Positions 1 through 6,664 of a stretch of DNA of 9,909 nt are shown here, in pieces; the stretch's first letter is position 1, and each line of letters starts with the position of its first letter. Location of the stretch: the NCBI GenBank assembly GCA_027484495.1, contig JAIXSW010000101.1, forward strand, positions 1 to 9,909. The letters are read 5' to 3'. Below the pieces are notes generated by a model. The model worked only from the letters and a program-made list of their open reading frames with translations, was not told where the DNA came from and made no database searches. The translations under genes were made by a program, and so were the position numbers. Source of the DNA: Gammaproteobacteria bacterium. Lineage in GTDB: Bacteria; Pseudomonadota; Gammaproteobacteria; Enterobacterales; Alteromonadaceae.

Positions 1-725
1 TCAGGCAATTCATTTAGTCTGAACCAGTCTGCCTCAGCAATTTCGTCTTCCTGACAAACAATCTCCCCACTGACATAATCTGCATAAAAACCCATCATCA
101 GCGAATGTGGAAATGGCCAGGGCTGACTGCCGGCATAACGTAAATGACCGATCTGGACACCCACTTCTTCGGCTACCTCCCGCACAGCGGCCTGCTCCAG
201 TGTTTCGCCGGATTCCACAAAACCAGCGAGGATCGAAAAGAATCCCGGCTTGTGCCGGCTGGAACGCGCTAACAGGATCTGGTCGTCTTTGCGAATGGCC
301 ACCAATACACAAGGCGAAATACGCGGATAAGCGCGATGGCCACACTGATGGCACAACATCGCTAACTCCCAACTAACCAATCGCATCGCACAACCACACT
401 GCCCGCAATAACGATGTGTTTGGATAAATAACGCCAGCTGGGTGGCTCTTGCCGCCAGCTCAAACCAGTGTGGCTCAGGATGAACGAGCAACATGCGGGC
501 GTTTTGCCACAGTTCTGGCTCAGCCAGTTGGTCCTGATACACCGCCAGCACACATGGATGTTGTTGCCACTCGCCAATCTGACAGAGCTGTTCTGGTTCA
601 GACAAACCAAGATCTGCCCAATGACCAAATGGTATCTGCGCTTGTGGCAACCATAACTTACCCTGACACACGACAAACCAATGAGCCTGTGGCACACTGC
701 TCAGGGTCAGACTGTGTTTCAACAT
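1..725 (-). CDS. nudC: NADH pyrophosphatase / NAD-capped RNA hydrolase NudC (3' end off window)
   Basis: Reading leftward from the ATG at 725-723 gives an open frame of 241 codons that runs off the left edge; E. coli NudC is about 257 residues, so only some 15 should be missing. The middle has a four-cysteine zinc ribbon (C107, C110, C125, C128). It is followed by a complete Nudix box at residues 168-190, with the G-x5-E-x7-REVAEEVGV pattern that binds divalent metal. The motif SQPWPFP at 200-206, typical of the NudC branch, is also intact. Known family members hydrolyse NADH to NMNH and AMP and remove NAD caps from RNA 5' ends in the cytoplasm. An AAAAGGG-type ribosome binding site precedes the start. 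The gene diverges from rsd, as in E. coli. All key residues in the visible part are present, so it should be active. Confidence 0.96.
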   Translation of the reverse strand, partial: MLKHSLTLSSVPQAHWFVVCQGKLWLPQAQIPFGHWADLGLSEPEQLCQIGEWQQHPCVLAVYQDQLAEPELWQNARMLLVHPEPHWFELAARATQLALFIQTHRYCGQCGCAMRLVSWELAMLCHQCGHRAYPRISPCVLVAIRKDDQILLARSSRHKPGFFSILAGFVESGETLEQAAVREVAEEVGVQIGHLRYAGSQPWPFPHSLMMGFYADYVSGEIVCQEDEIAEADWFRLNELP

Positions 726-762
726 GTGTATACCCTTTTGAAACAAGAAGAACAACCATGCC

Positions 763-791
763 ATGATAACGGCACAGACTGCACCGACCAA
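763..791 (-). promoter_or_regulatory. candidate sigma-70 promoter of nudC
   Basis: On the minus strand a TTGGTC -35 (786-791) is followed after a 17-base spacer by a TATCAT -10 (763-768), 37 bases before the nudC start. Element matches and spacing are reasonable, but this is pattern recognition only. Confidence 0.35.
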
Positions 792-813
792 TGAAAAAAT
801 GTGTTGATCTTTA

Positions 814-843
814 TTGCAGAATTCTTTTTATTAGCAATATCAG
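814..843 (+). promoter_or_regulatory. candidate sigma-70 promoter of rsd
   Basis: TTGCAG (814-819) and TATCAG (838-843) are 18 bases apart in an A/T-rich stretch, and the -10 ends 28 bases before the rsd ATG. A second weak pair, TTGATC (804-809) with TATTAG (829-834), has a long 19-base spacer. Either or neither may be used. The surrounding 146-base divergent region (726-871) shows nothing else I can name. Confidence 0.3.
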
Positions 844-871
844 ACAGGTTAAGATTTACAAGGAACCGCTT

Positions 872-1360
872 ATGTACAACCGGCTACAGAGTGCCCGGCA
901 GCAATGGGGAGGCTCTCTGACAGCGATTGATAACTGGCTGGAAGAGCGGCAGCAACTCATCGTCTGTTATTGCAAACTCGCTGCATTACCCCCTTTTGAC
1001 AAACAAAACGCAGACCAGCAGCTGCCTGAACAGCAACAAATTCAGCATTTTTGTCAGCTGCTGATGGATTATTTGTCGGCAGGTCATTTTGAAGTTTATG
1101 ACCAGATCGTATCGCAATGTGCGATCAATGGTGCGCACAGCAAGTCACTGGCGGAAGCTTTGTGTCCTAAAATTGCTGCATCAACCGATCTGGCGCTGGA
1201 ATTCAATGATAAATTTGCCGATGAAAGCGCAGGTCAGACACTGACTGCATTTGATGCAGATTTATCTCAGCTGGGACAAGCGTTGGAAGAACGCTTTAGC
1301 CTGGAAGATGAACTGATTCAGACTTTATTCCTGAAACATACCCATGGCGTCTCCGCCTGA
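872..1360 (+). CDS. rsd: Rsd/AlgQ family anti-sigma-70 regulator
   Basis: A 162-residue, mainly helical, soluble protein. It contains the family stretch FCQLLMDYLSAGHFEVYDQI, nearly the same as in E. coli Rsd (about 158 residues), and a C-terminal GQALEERFSLEDELI segment that also matches. Rsd binds the C-terminal region of the housekeeping sigma factor RpoD and keeps it away from core RNA polymerase, favouring alternative sigma factors in stationary phase; that role is taken from the family. I chose the ATG at 872 rather than the upstream in-frame ATG at 791. AAGGA lies 7 bases before 872, the encoded protein then has the family length, and the extra 27 residues would have no counterpart. 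Its divergent position beside nudC supports orthology with E. coli rsd. A terminator follows 42 bases downstream. Confidence 0.95.
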   Translation: MYNRLQSARQQWGGSLTAIDNWLEERQQLIVCYCKLAALPPFDKQNADQQLPEQQQIQHFCQLLMDYLSAGHFEVYDQIVSQCAINGAHSKSLAEALCPKIAASTDLALEFNDKFADESAGQTLTAFDADLSQLGQALEERFSLEDELIQTLFLKHTHGVSA

Positions 1361-1394
1361 ATTGCATGGCAAAATGCGATTCGTGATGTTGCAG

Positions 1395-1430
1395 TAAAGA
1401 AAAAGCCGGCATTGCCGGCTTTATTGCGTT
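1395..1430. terminator. bidirectional Rho-independent terminator between rsd and fkpA
   Basis: A perfect 9-bp stem, AAAGCCGGC (1402-1410) with GCCGGCTTT (1414-1422), encloses a 3-base loop. On the minus strand the stem runs into a good U-rich tail (TTTTTCTTT), so it should stop fkpA transcription efficiently. On the plus strand the tail is TTTATTGCGTTTT, weaker but usable for rsd. It sits between two convergent genes, as expected for a shared terminator. Confidence 0.85.
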
Positions 1431-1449
1431 TTATAGGGTGTCGCAATCA

Positions 1450-2220
1450 CTACTTTTTTTCAGCTTCGCCTGCTGGCGCGGCTTCAGGAGCAGTAATACC
1501 AACCAGCTCAACTTCGAATACCAGTACGCTGTTCGCCGGGATTGGACCCATGCCATTCTCGCCGTAAGCCAGTTCTGACGGCACAGTGAACTTGAACTTA
1601 GAACCAACGCCCATCAGCTGAACACCTTCAGTCCAACCTTTGATCACGCGGTTTAACGGGAATTCGATTGGCTCGCCGTTGTTGTTTTTCTCGGTGCTGT
1701 CAAACTCAGTACCGTCAGTCAGCGTGCCTTTGTATTTCACTTTGACTGTGTCTTCAGCTTTTGGCTTAGCGCCGTCTGCCGCAGTGATCACTTCATATTG
1801 CAGGCCAGATGCAGTGGTAGTTACACCAGCTTTTTTGGCGTTTTCAGCCAGGAAAGCAACACCTTTGGCTTTGGCTTCTTCAGCTTTGGTTTTCGCCATT
1901 TCAGCTTGTTTGTTGCGGAATTGCTCATCCAGTGCAGTCAGAATTTTCTGAACTTCTTCTTCAGCCAGCGCTGGTTTACCACCACCAGCTGCATCCTGCA
2001 CACCGCGCAGGATCAACGCTGCATCCAGCGTCAGGTTTAATTTTTTATGTTCTTCTACTGCATTGTTCAGGTATTTACCGGCAGACAGACCCAGTGCATA
2101 AGACTGTTTGGCGCTGTCGGTATCAAGCTTTGGTGCAGCTGGTTCAGCAGCTTCTTTCTGACAGGCCGACAATGAAATCAGGGCGGCGGCGATCAGTGAC
2201 ACCTTCGTTGCTACGCGCAT
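1450..2220 (-). CDS. fkpA: FkpA-like FKBP-type peptidyl-prolyl isomerase, predicted lipoprotein
   Basis: A 256-residue envelope foldase that catalyses cis-trans isomerisation at proline bonds and acts as a chaperone. Residues 1-20 form a lipoprotein signal peptide with lipobox LSAC (Cys20) and Gln at +2, predicting outer-membrane anchoring. E. coli FkpA has instead an ordinary cleaved signal and is soluble. Residues about 33-115 are the helical dimerisation domain (SYALGLSAGKY). A long Lys/Ala/Glu-rich helix leads into the C-terminal FKBP domain from about 138. FKBP pocket positions are visible: Y163 (KYKG), F173-D174, V192-I193, W196 and Y219. I chose the ATG at 2220 because GGAGA stands 5 bases upstream and the signal peptide begins there; an open frame extending to 2292 would put 24 residues before it. 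The C-terminus is an Ala/Glu/Pro-rich tail. Its position next to slyX matches the E. coli fkpA-slyX order. Confidence 0.94.
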   Translation of the reverse strand: MRVATKVSLIAAALISLSACQKEAAEPAAPKLDTDSAKQSYALGLSAGKYLNNAVEEHKKLNLTLDAALILRGVQDAAGGGKPALAEEEVQKILTALDEQFRNKQAEMAKTKAEEAKAKGVAFLAENAKKAGVTTTASGLQYEVITAADGAKPKAEDTVKVKYKGTLTDGTEFDSTEKNNNGEPIEFPLNRVIKGWTEGVQLMGVGSKFKFTVPSELAYGENGMGPIPANSVLVFEVELVGITAPEAAPAGEAEKK

Positions 2221-2319
2221 TTTACTCTCCAAATAAACTGCAGACTTCACTGCAAAATTGTGTTGTGATAAACAGAAAGGACTACCCTTCAACCACGGCT
2301 ATACTACAGGCTTGTGCGG

Positions 2320-3306
2320 ATGACGTTAACACTTAGATCTAAATATCTGGCCGTTTTTCTCAGCCTTTGGCTGGTAAGCTGCACAGAAGTTCCGAAAGAT
2401 TTGCTCCGGCAACAGGCGATCAGCGCGGAAGGTACAGTTGCAGGCGCTATCAGCACGACCAGCCAGTTACTCGCGGTCAGCAGTCTCACCTCTGGTATTG
2501 TGATCTGGGATACCAACACTTCGAAGGCAAAATTCCGCTTAAGTCACGGCGATCCAACCCAAAACCTGGTCACACACCTGGTATTCAGTGCCGACGGCAA
2601 ATATCTGCTCAGTGCCGATCCCGCTAACGCGGCGCTTTGGGATATGCAGGATGGGAAGAACCTTGGCTTCTGGGCTATGCAGTCGGGCGTCACCATCCGC
2701 GACATTGCCGTGTCAGACTTTGGCCGCCACCTGCTGATTGGCCAGAGTGATGGCAAAATTCAGCATATCACGTTGAAAAGTGGTCGCCGACTCGAGTTTC
2801 AAGGTCATAGCGAGAACATCAATGCGGTCGCGATGTCGCCGAATGGTCGTTATGCTTTGACCGGCAGCAGCGACTTGCATAGCTACTTCTGGGATACCGA
2901 CAGCGCACAAATCCTGCAAAGTATTTCACATCCAAACCGGGTCACCCGGGTTGCTCTTGACCCACAAGGCCGCTTTCTGTTTAGCGCAGACAGCCTGCAA
3001 CAAGCACAGATCATCGAGTTGAAAACAGGCCGATTGCTCAGCCGGTTGCAGTTAGATCGTGGCCGTGTCTTTAGTACGGCACGCTTTAGCAGTGACGGCA
3101 AATGGCTGCTGACCGGTTCGCCATCCCAGCGCGTGACCATCTGGAACGTGCAGACCGGTCAAAAAGTCAAAGATTGGACCGTCAGTCCATCACCATATGC
3201 CAAACCACCGGGCGCAGTGGTGTATGATGTCGCCCTGCTTAATAACGGGCAGGTGCTGACCCTGAGTTCCAGTGGTCTGGCCGAATACTGGGAGTTCAAA
3301 CCATGA
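2320..3306 (+). CDS. WD40-like seven-bladed beta-propeller lipoprotein
   Basis: A 328-residue protein with a lipoprotein signal peptide: Arg/Lys n-region, hydrophobic core, lipobox LVSC with Cys21, Thr at +2. The rest is a series of WD40-type repeats ending in VIWDT, ALWDM, IQHITL, YFWDT, QIIEL, TIWNV and EYWEF. Each is preceded by a turn such as SADGKYLL, SPNGRYAL or SSDGKWLL; the count of seven fits one closed propeller. No enzymatic motif is visible, so a protein-binding or scaffolding role at the outer membrane is inferred. I do not recognise a named gene. The ATG at 2320 has AGG nine bases upstream; a GTG two codons earlier (2314) is possible but is only three bases from that site. It diverges from fkpA and its stop codon overlaps the slyX start (ATGA), implying translational coupling. 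TATACT at 2300-2305 resembles a -10 element but has no good -35 and would leave a leader of only a few bases. Confidence 0.85.
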   Translation: MTLTLRSKYLAVFLSLWLVSCTEVPKDLLRQQAISAEGTVAGAISTTSQLLAVSSLTSGIVIWDTNTSKAKFRLSHGDPTQNLVTHLVFSADGKYLLSADPANAALWDMQDGKNLGFWAMQSGVTIRDIAVSDFGRHLLIGQSDGKIQHITLKSGRRLEFQGHSENINAVAMSPNGRYALTGSSDLHSYFWDTDSAQILQSISHPNRVTRVALDPQGRFLFSADSLQQAQIIELKTGRLLSRLQLDRGRVFSTARFSSDGKWLLTGSPSQRVTIWNVQTGQKVKDWTVSPSPYAKPPGAVVYDVALLNNGQVLTLSSSGLAEYWEFKP

Positions 3307-3536
3307 CAAACACTCACGACAGTCATGAGCAGTTGCAGCAGCAAGTGTTCGAACTGGAAAGCAAACTGGCTTTTCAGGAAGACACCTTACAGGCTTTAAA
3401 TAATGAGTTATTGGAGCATCAGCGCCGTATTGAAAAACTACAGCGCCACGTCCTGATCCTGGCTGAGAAACTGCAGGGCAGCAGTGACAGCGGTATTTTG
3501 CGCACTGATGAAGAACCGCTGCCGCCGCATTATTAA
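3303..3536 (+). CDS. slyX: SlyX family protein
   Basis: A 77-residue cytoplasmic protein predicted to be almost entirely coiled coil, with no signal peptide. It shows the family features: ELESKLAFQEDTLQALN near the N-terminus, a heptad-rich central helix, and the C-terminal PPHY. E. coli SlyX is 72 residues. The molecular function of SlyX is not established in the family. The ATG at 3303 overlaps the stop of the preceding propeller gene as ATGA, so the two are probably co-transcribed and translationally coupled. It converges with yheV, leaving only 16 bases between stop codons. In E. coli slyX is followed by slyD; slyD is absent here. Confidence 0.94.
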   Translation: MTNTHDSHEQLQQQVFELESKLAFQEDTLQALNNELLEHQRRIEKLQRHVLILAEKLQGSSDSGILRTDEEPLPPHY

Positions 3537-3552
3537 CGACGGCAGCTCAGCA

Positions 3553-3759
3553 TTATTCCGGCTTAAAGACACCAATGACAGTCTCAGCCGGCCGGGATGC
3601 CTTCTCGACAGCCGCTCCCGGCTGAGCCATCTGATAACCACAATGCACACACTCCACTTTCTCGACGTTGTTATCCAGAAACAACATCATGGTATCGGTG
3701 GCTTTGCACTTCGGGCAGCTGGCCCCGGCGATAAAACGCTTTTTTTTCCGGCTTTGCAT
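3553..3759 (-). CDS. yheV: YheV family zinc-ribbon protein
   Basis: A 68-residue protein matching E. coli YheV (66 residues). It has a basic N-terminus ending in KRFIAGA, then two CxxC knuckles (C15/C18 and C37/C40) likely to hold one zinc ion, then a C-terminal VIGVFKPE corresponding to VIGIFHPD. The family (DUF2387/TIGR02443) has no assigned function; metal binding is inferred from the cysteines. A GGAGA ribosome binding site lies about 11 bases before the ATG. The gene diverges from yheS and converges with slyX, the orientations these genes have in E. coli. Confidence 0.93.
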   Translation of the reverse strand: MQSRKKKRFIAGASCPKCKATDTMMLFLDNNVEKVECVHCGYQMAQPGAAVEKASRPAETVIGVFKPE

Positions 3760-3799
3760 CAGTTTCTGTGTCTCCGCTGAGGGAAAACCACGGCAATAC

Positions 3800-3828
3800 T
3801 TGGTTTGCCGGGCCTTTCCGATTACATT
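3800..3828 (+). promoter_or_regulatory. candidate sigma-70 promoter of yheS
   Basis: TTGGTT (3800-3805) and TACATT (3823-3828) are 17 bases apart, with the -10 ending 28 bases before the yheS ATG. The -35 overlaps a small inverted repeat, CGGCAA (3791-3796) with TTGCCG (3805-3810) and an 8-base spacer, which could be an operator or chance. Confidence 0.4.
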
Positions 3829-3856
3829 AGCAGCCTCTTCCGACGGGTATGGTTTT

Positions 3857-5773
3857 ATGATCCAACTTCAGAACATCGAATTGCGCCGTGGCGCGCAGGC
3901 ATTATTACTTGACGCCGATCTTACCGTATTTCCGGGGCAAAAGGTCGGCATTATCGGCGCCAACGGCTGTGGCAAATCATCATTATTCGCGATGTTGCAA
4001 GGCAAACTACAGCCCGATGCCGGCAGCGCCAGCATTCCGGCCAGCTGGACTATCGCGACAGTGGCGCAGGAAACTCCTGCACTTGATATCAGCGCGATGG
4101 ATTATGTACTGCAAGGCGATGAACTGCTGTTTCCGCTGTTACTGATGGTCCGCCATGCTGCCGCCGACACCGATTTAGTCGCAGTGCATCATCAGATAGA
4201 AACGCTGGACGGTTATCGTGCAGAAGCCAAAGCAGGTACGTTACTGGACGGGCTTGGGTTCAGTGGCGAGATGCAACAACATAGTGTGAAATCATTTTCC
4301 GGTGGTTGGCGGATGCGGCTCAATCTGGCGCGGGCTTTGATGCAACGCGCCGAATTGTTGTTATTGGATGAACCAACCAACCACCTCGATTTAGATGCCG
4401 TGTTGTGGCTGGAAAAGTACCTGAGTAACTTTGACGGCACTTTATTACTGATTAGCCATGACCGCGATTTCCTTGATGCGGTGATCAACAACACTGTCCA
4501 CATCGACAATCAAAAACTGAATTTATACCGCGGCAACTACAGCCAGTTTGAACGCCAGCGTGCTGAGCAAATGGCGCAGCAGCAGTCGATGTTTGAAAAA
4601 CAACAACGGCAGGTTGCACACCTGCAGTCTTATATTGACCGTTTCCGCGCCCAGGCTACCAAAGCGAAGCAGGCGCAAAGCCGGATCAAAGCGCTGGAGC
4701 GCATGACCTTGTTGGCACCGGCCCATGTCGATTCGCCATTCCAGTTCGAATTCCTGCCGCCGCGGGCGTTACCGAATCCGTTACTGAAGCTGGAAAACGT
4801 CCGCGCCGGTTATGGCGAGACATCCATCCTGCAGCAGATTAATTTCCAGTTATTGCCGGGCAGCCGGATTGGCTTATTGGGTCGGAACGGTGCCGGTAAA
4901 TCAACGCTGATTAAGCTGCTATCTGGCGCCATGCCGCCGCAAGCGGGTGACTTATGGTACGCCAATGGCGTCAGTATCGGTTATTTCGCCCAGCATCAGC
5001 TGGAAACACTGCGGCCTCAGGATTCACCGCTGCAACACTTAGTGCGGCTGGCTCCGCAGGCAACCGAACAGAGCCTGCGCGATTTCGTAGGCGGTTTTGG
5101 TTTTCATGGCGATAAAGCCCTGGCACCGTGCGGTCCGTTTTCCGGCGGCGAAAAAGCCCGGCTGGTCCTGGCCTTGCTGGTCTATCAGCGGCCGAATCTG
5201 TTATTACTCGATGAACCGACTAACCATCTCGACCTCGACATGCGTGAAGCCATTGTGATGGCGCTGCAAGGTTTTGAAGGTGCGATTGTTGTGGTGTCGC
5301 ACGACCGGCATTTACTGGCCTCGACCACTGATGAGTTTTATCTGGTGGCGCATGGCAAAGTCGCGCCTTTTGCCGGCGACCTGCAAGACTATTATCAGTG
5401 GCTGCAGAACGACAGCAAACTGCAGCAGCAAAAAGCCGAGCCAGCCAATGGTGAAGCGCCGGTGGCGCAGCAGCGTAAGGACCAGAAACGGCTGGAAGCA
5501 GACCTGCGAAACCTGTTGCGGCCACTGAAACAGCAAATTGAAAAGCTGGAACAACAACAGGAAAAACTGCAGGCGCGGCTCAATACCATTGAAACCGATC
5601 TGGCCGATGTTGGCCTGTATGACGCAGCGCGCAAAGCGGAGCTGACTAAACTGTTGGCAGAACAAACCAAGCTGAACGGCGAATTGGCCGATGTGGAACT
5701 GGCCTGGTTTGAAGCTCAGGAACAGCTCGAACTGAAAACCGAAAATTTTTGGCAGGCCAATGGTGTCAATTGA
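3857..5773 (+). CDS. yheS: ABC-F family ATPase YheS
   Basis: A 638-residue soluble protein with two ABC ATPase domains and no membrane segments; E. coli YheS has 637. Domain 1: Walker A GANGCGKS (34-41), signature FSGGW (147-151), Walker B LLLLDEP (167-173), switch SHDR (200-203). A charged linker (about 235-285), the ABC-F interdomain arm that reaches toward the ribosomal peptidyl-transferase region, contains RFRAQATKAKQAQSRIKALE. Domain 2: Walker A GRNGAGKS (342-349), signature FSGGE (428-432), Walker B (448-454), SHDR (481-484). Residues about 535-630 form a C-terminal coiled coil. ABC-F proteins act on ribosomes rather than in transport. I chose the ATG at 3857 because MIQLQNIELRRG begins the family at the right length; the frame stays open upstream to 3668 but that part overlaps yheV. 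The ribosome binding site is weak. It overlaps the next gene by 14 bases. Confidence 0.96.
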   Translation: MIQLQNIELRRGAQALLLDADLTVFPGQKVGIIGANGCGKSSLFAMLQGKLQPDAGSASIPASWTIATVAQETPALDISAMDYVLQGDELLFPLLLMVRHAAADTDLVAVHHQIETLDGYRAEAKAGTLLDGLGFSGEMQQHSVKSFSGGWRMRLNLARALMQRAELLLLDEPTNHLDLDAVLWLEKYLSNFDGTLLLISHDRDFLDAVINNTVHIDNQKLNLYRGNYSQFERQRAEQMAQQQSMFEKQQRQVAHLQSYIDRFRAQATKAKQAQSRIKALERMTLLAPAHVDSPFQFEFLPPRALPNPLLKLENVRAGYGETSILQQINFQLLPGSRIGLLGRNGAGKSTLIKLLSGAMPPQAGDLWYANGVSIGYFAQHQLETLRPQDSPLQHLVRLAPQATEQSLRDFVGGFGFHGDKALAPCGPFSGGEKARLVLALLVYQRPNLLLLDEPTNHLDLDMREAIVMALQGFEGAIVVVSHDRHLLASTTDEFYLVAHGKVAPFAGDLQDYYQWLQNDSKLQQQKAEPANGEAPVAQQRKDQKRLEADLRNLLRPLKQQIEKLEQQQEKLQARLNTIETDLADVGLYDAARKAELTKLLAEQTKLNGELADVELAWFEAQEQLELKTENFWQANGVN

Positions 5774-6326
5774 AAAGGTGTCAGCTGACAAGGGATTATC
5801 TGCAAAGTGGTCAGCTGCGTCCCCGTCAGAGACCGATCACGCAGAACAATTCTGGCAATTCAGTCTGGCGCTTTACCCTGTGCTTCAAACTGAACTGCTG
5901 GCGCTGCAGGACCAATACAACTGCAATATCAATTTGATTCTGCTGACCACCTGGCGCCCGTTACTGGCGCCGCTGCCGGTGTTGATGCAAGGGTTAAGTC
6001 CGCAGCATCTGACGACGCAACACATCCGCCAGCTGCGGCGTGATGTGAGTCGTCAGCTGAAGGAGTACCCGACCGACCCATTATTGGTGCAACTGCGGCA
6101 ACAGCTGCTGGCTGCAGAACTGACGGCTGAACGACTGGAACAGCGGGCATTGGTGCAGTGCTGCGCTGATCAAGCTCACTGCACTGTCGTTGCCAACACT
6201 GTGCGTCAGCAGTATCTGGATAGCCATCAGGTGCCTGCGCCCATCCAACAACAACTGGCTTTTGATCTGGATCAAGCACTGTTGCAACTGGGGCTGCCAC
6301 AGCCTTTTGACGCCGCCAAAGCTTGA
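5760..6326 (+). CDS. TIGR02444/DUF2390 family protein
   Basis: A 188-residue, predominantly helical, Gln/Leu-rich cytoplasmic protein without signal peptide or membrane segment. The segment FWQFSLALYP (31-40) followed by LLALQDQYNCNINLILL is the hallmark of the TIGR02444 family (DUF2390), which has no known function. The ATG at 5760 lies inside yheS, giving a 14-base overlap; GGCAGG sits just before it. A GTG one codon later (5763) is an alternative start. Overlap and family context indicate co-transcription and probable translational coupling with yheS. A hairpin that includes the stop codon probably ends this two-gene unit. The family call rests on the conserved N-terminal block; the C-terminal half is less distinctive. 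Confidence 0.87.
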   Translation: MVSIEKVSADKGLSAKWSAASPSETDHAEQFWQFSLALYPVLQTELLALQDQYNCNINLILLTTWRPLLAPLPVLMQGLSPQHLTTQHIRQLRRDVSRQLKEYPTDPLLVQLRQQLLAAELTAERLEQRALVQCCADQAHCTVVANTVRQQYLDSHQVPAPIQQQLAFDLDQALLQLGLPQPFDAAKA

Positions 6327-6352
6327 TCTGCATCAGGGTTTGACGGCGTTTT
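6310..6352 (+). terminator. probable terminator of the yheS unit, overlapping the upstream stop codon
   Basis: ACGCCG (6310-6315) pairs with CGGCGT (6344-6349), CAAA (6317-6320) with TTTG (6339-6342), and TGAT (6324-6327) with ATCA (6332-6335). The segments are separated by a 1x1 mismatch and a symmetric 3x3 internal loop, with a CTGC tetraloop. It ends in TTTT (6349-6352). The T tract is short, so termination may be partial. The TGA stop of the preceding gene lies within the upper stem. Confidence 0.5.
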
Positions 6353-6394
6353 GCTGACTAGACTGTGTTCATCAAGTCAATGGAGGCAAACATC

Positions 6395-6532
6395 ATGAAC
6401 CTGTGGCACCAATTTATGAATGACCCTGTCATTTTCATTTCTTTCACTGGTCTGGCAATTGTGCTGGGACTTTGTACATTTTACGCCGTTTATTTTATGT
6501 ACAAAATCAGCCACGCCGGTCCGAACGATTAA
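6395..6532 (+). CDS. 45-residue single-pass membrane protein (DUF3149-like)
   Basis: A short gene with a near-ideal ribosome binding site, GGAGG at 6382-6386, eight bases before the ATG. The product starts MNLWHQFMNDPVIF, followed by one hydrophobic helix of about 23 residues (roughly 12-35, rich in Ile, Phe, Leu, Val, Ala and Gly). It ends with a short basic/polar tail, MYKISHAGPND. Size, N-terminal amphipathic segment and single helix resemble the DUF3149 family of tiny gammaproteobacterial inner-membrane proteins; I infer this from memory of family shape and am not certain. No function is known. It stands alone between two terminator-like hairpins, so it is either its own transcription unit or transcribed by read-through from the yheS unit. 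I see no convincing promoter in the 6353-6394 gap. Confidence 0.75.
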   Translation: MNLWHQFMNDPVIFISFTGLAIVLGLCTFYAVYFMYKISHAGPND

Positions 6533-6537
6533 TCTGG

Positions 6538-6574
6538 GCCGCGCTGCTGCCACGCTGTAGCGCGGCAAGTTTTA
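6538..6574 (+). terminator. terminator-like hairpin after the small membrane protein gene
   Basis: A perfect 8-bp G/C-rich stem, GCCGCGCT (6538-6545) with AGCGCGGC (6559-6566), has a 13-base loop and is followed by AAGTTTTA. It starts six bases after the stop codon of the 45-residue gene. The T tract is short and offset by three bases, so it is a moderate terminator or an mRNA 3'-end stabiliser. Confidence 0.5.
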
Positions 6575-6664
6575 TCCTGCTGTGTTCTCTCGTCACTTGT
6601 ACAACCGCGCGACGTTCCCGTCAGGTCCGGCGCGCCTTTTGGCCCGAACTCTTTGCCAATGTTG

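Noticed and set aside
34..372. Open frame on the minus strand, 112 codons
   Set aside because: It is a shifted frame over the nudC Nudix domain; the true nudC frame is open from 725 to the left edge and carries all family motifs.
791..871. Longer rsd start at 791
   Set aside because: It would add 27 residues absent from the family, lacks a ribosome binding site and covers the likely promoter; the ATG at 872 has AAGGA at good spacing.
2221..2319. Sigma-E promoter for fkpA in the divergent region
   Set aside because: No GGAACTT-type -35 with a suitably spaced -10 is visible on the minus strand, so envelope-stress control as in E. coli is not supported by the sequence.
3791..3810. CGGCAA/TTGCCG inverted repeat as a terminator or riboswitch
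   Set aside because: Only six pairs with no T tract and no larger conserved structure; at most a possible operator near the yheS promoter.
3668..3856. 63-codon N-terminal extension of yheS
   Set aside because: It overlaps yheV on the other strand and has no similarity to ABC-F proteins; the start at 3857 gives the normal length.
5312..5791. 159-codon open frame on the minus strand opposite the end of yheS
   Set aside because: It mirrors the Gln/Leu-rich coiled-coil coding sequence of yheS; the composition is typical of an antisense shadow, with no ribosome binding site or family resemblance.
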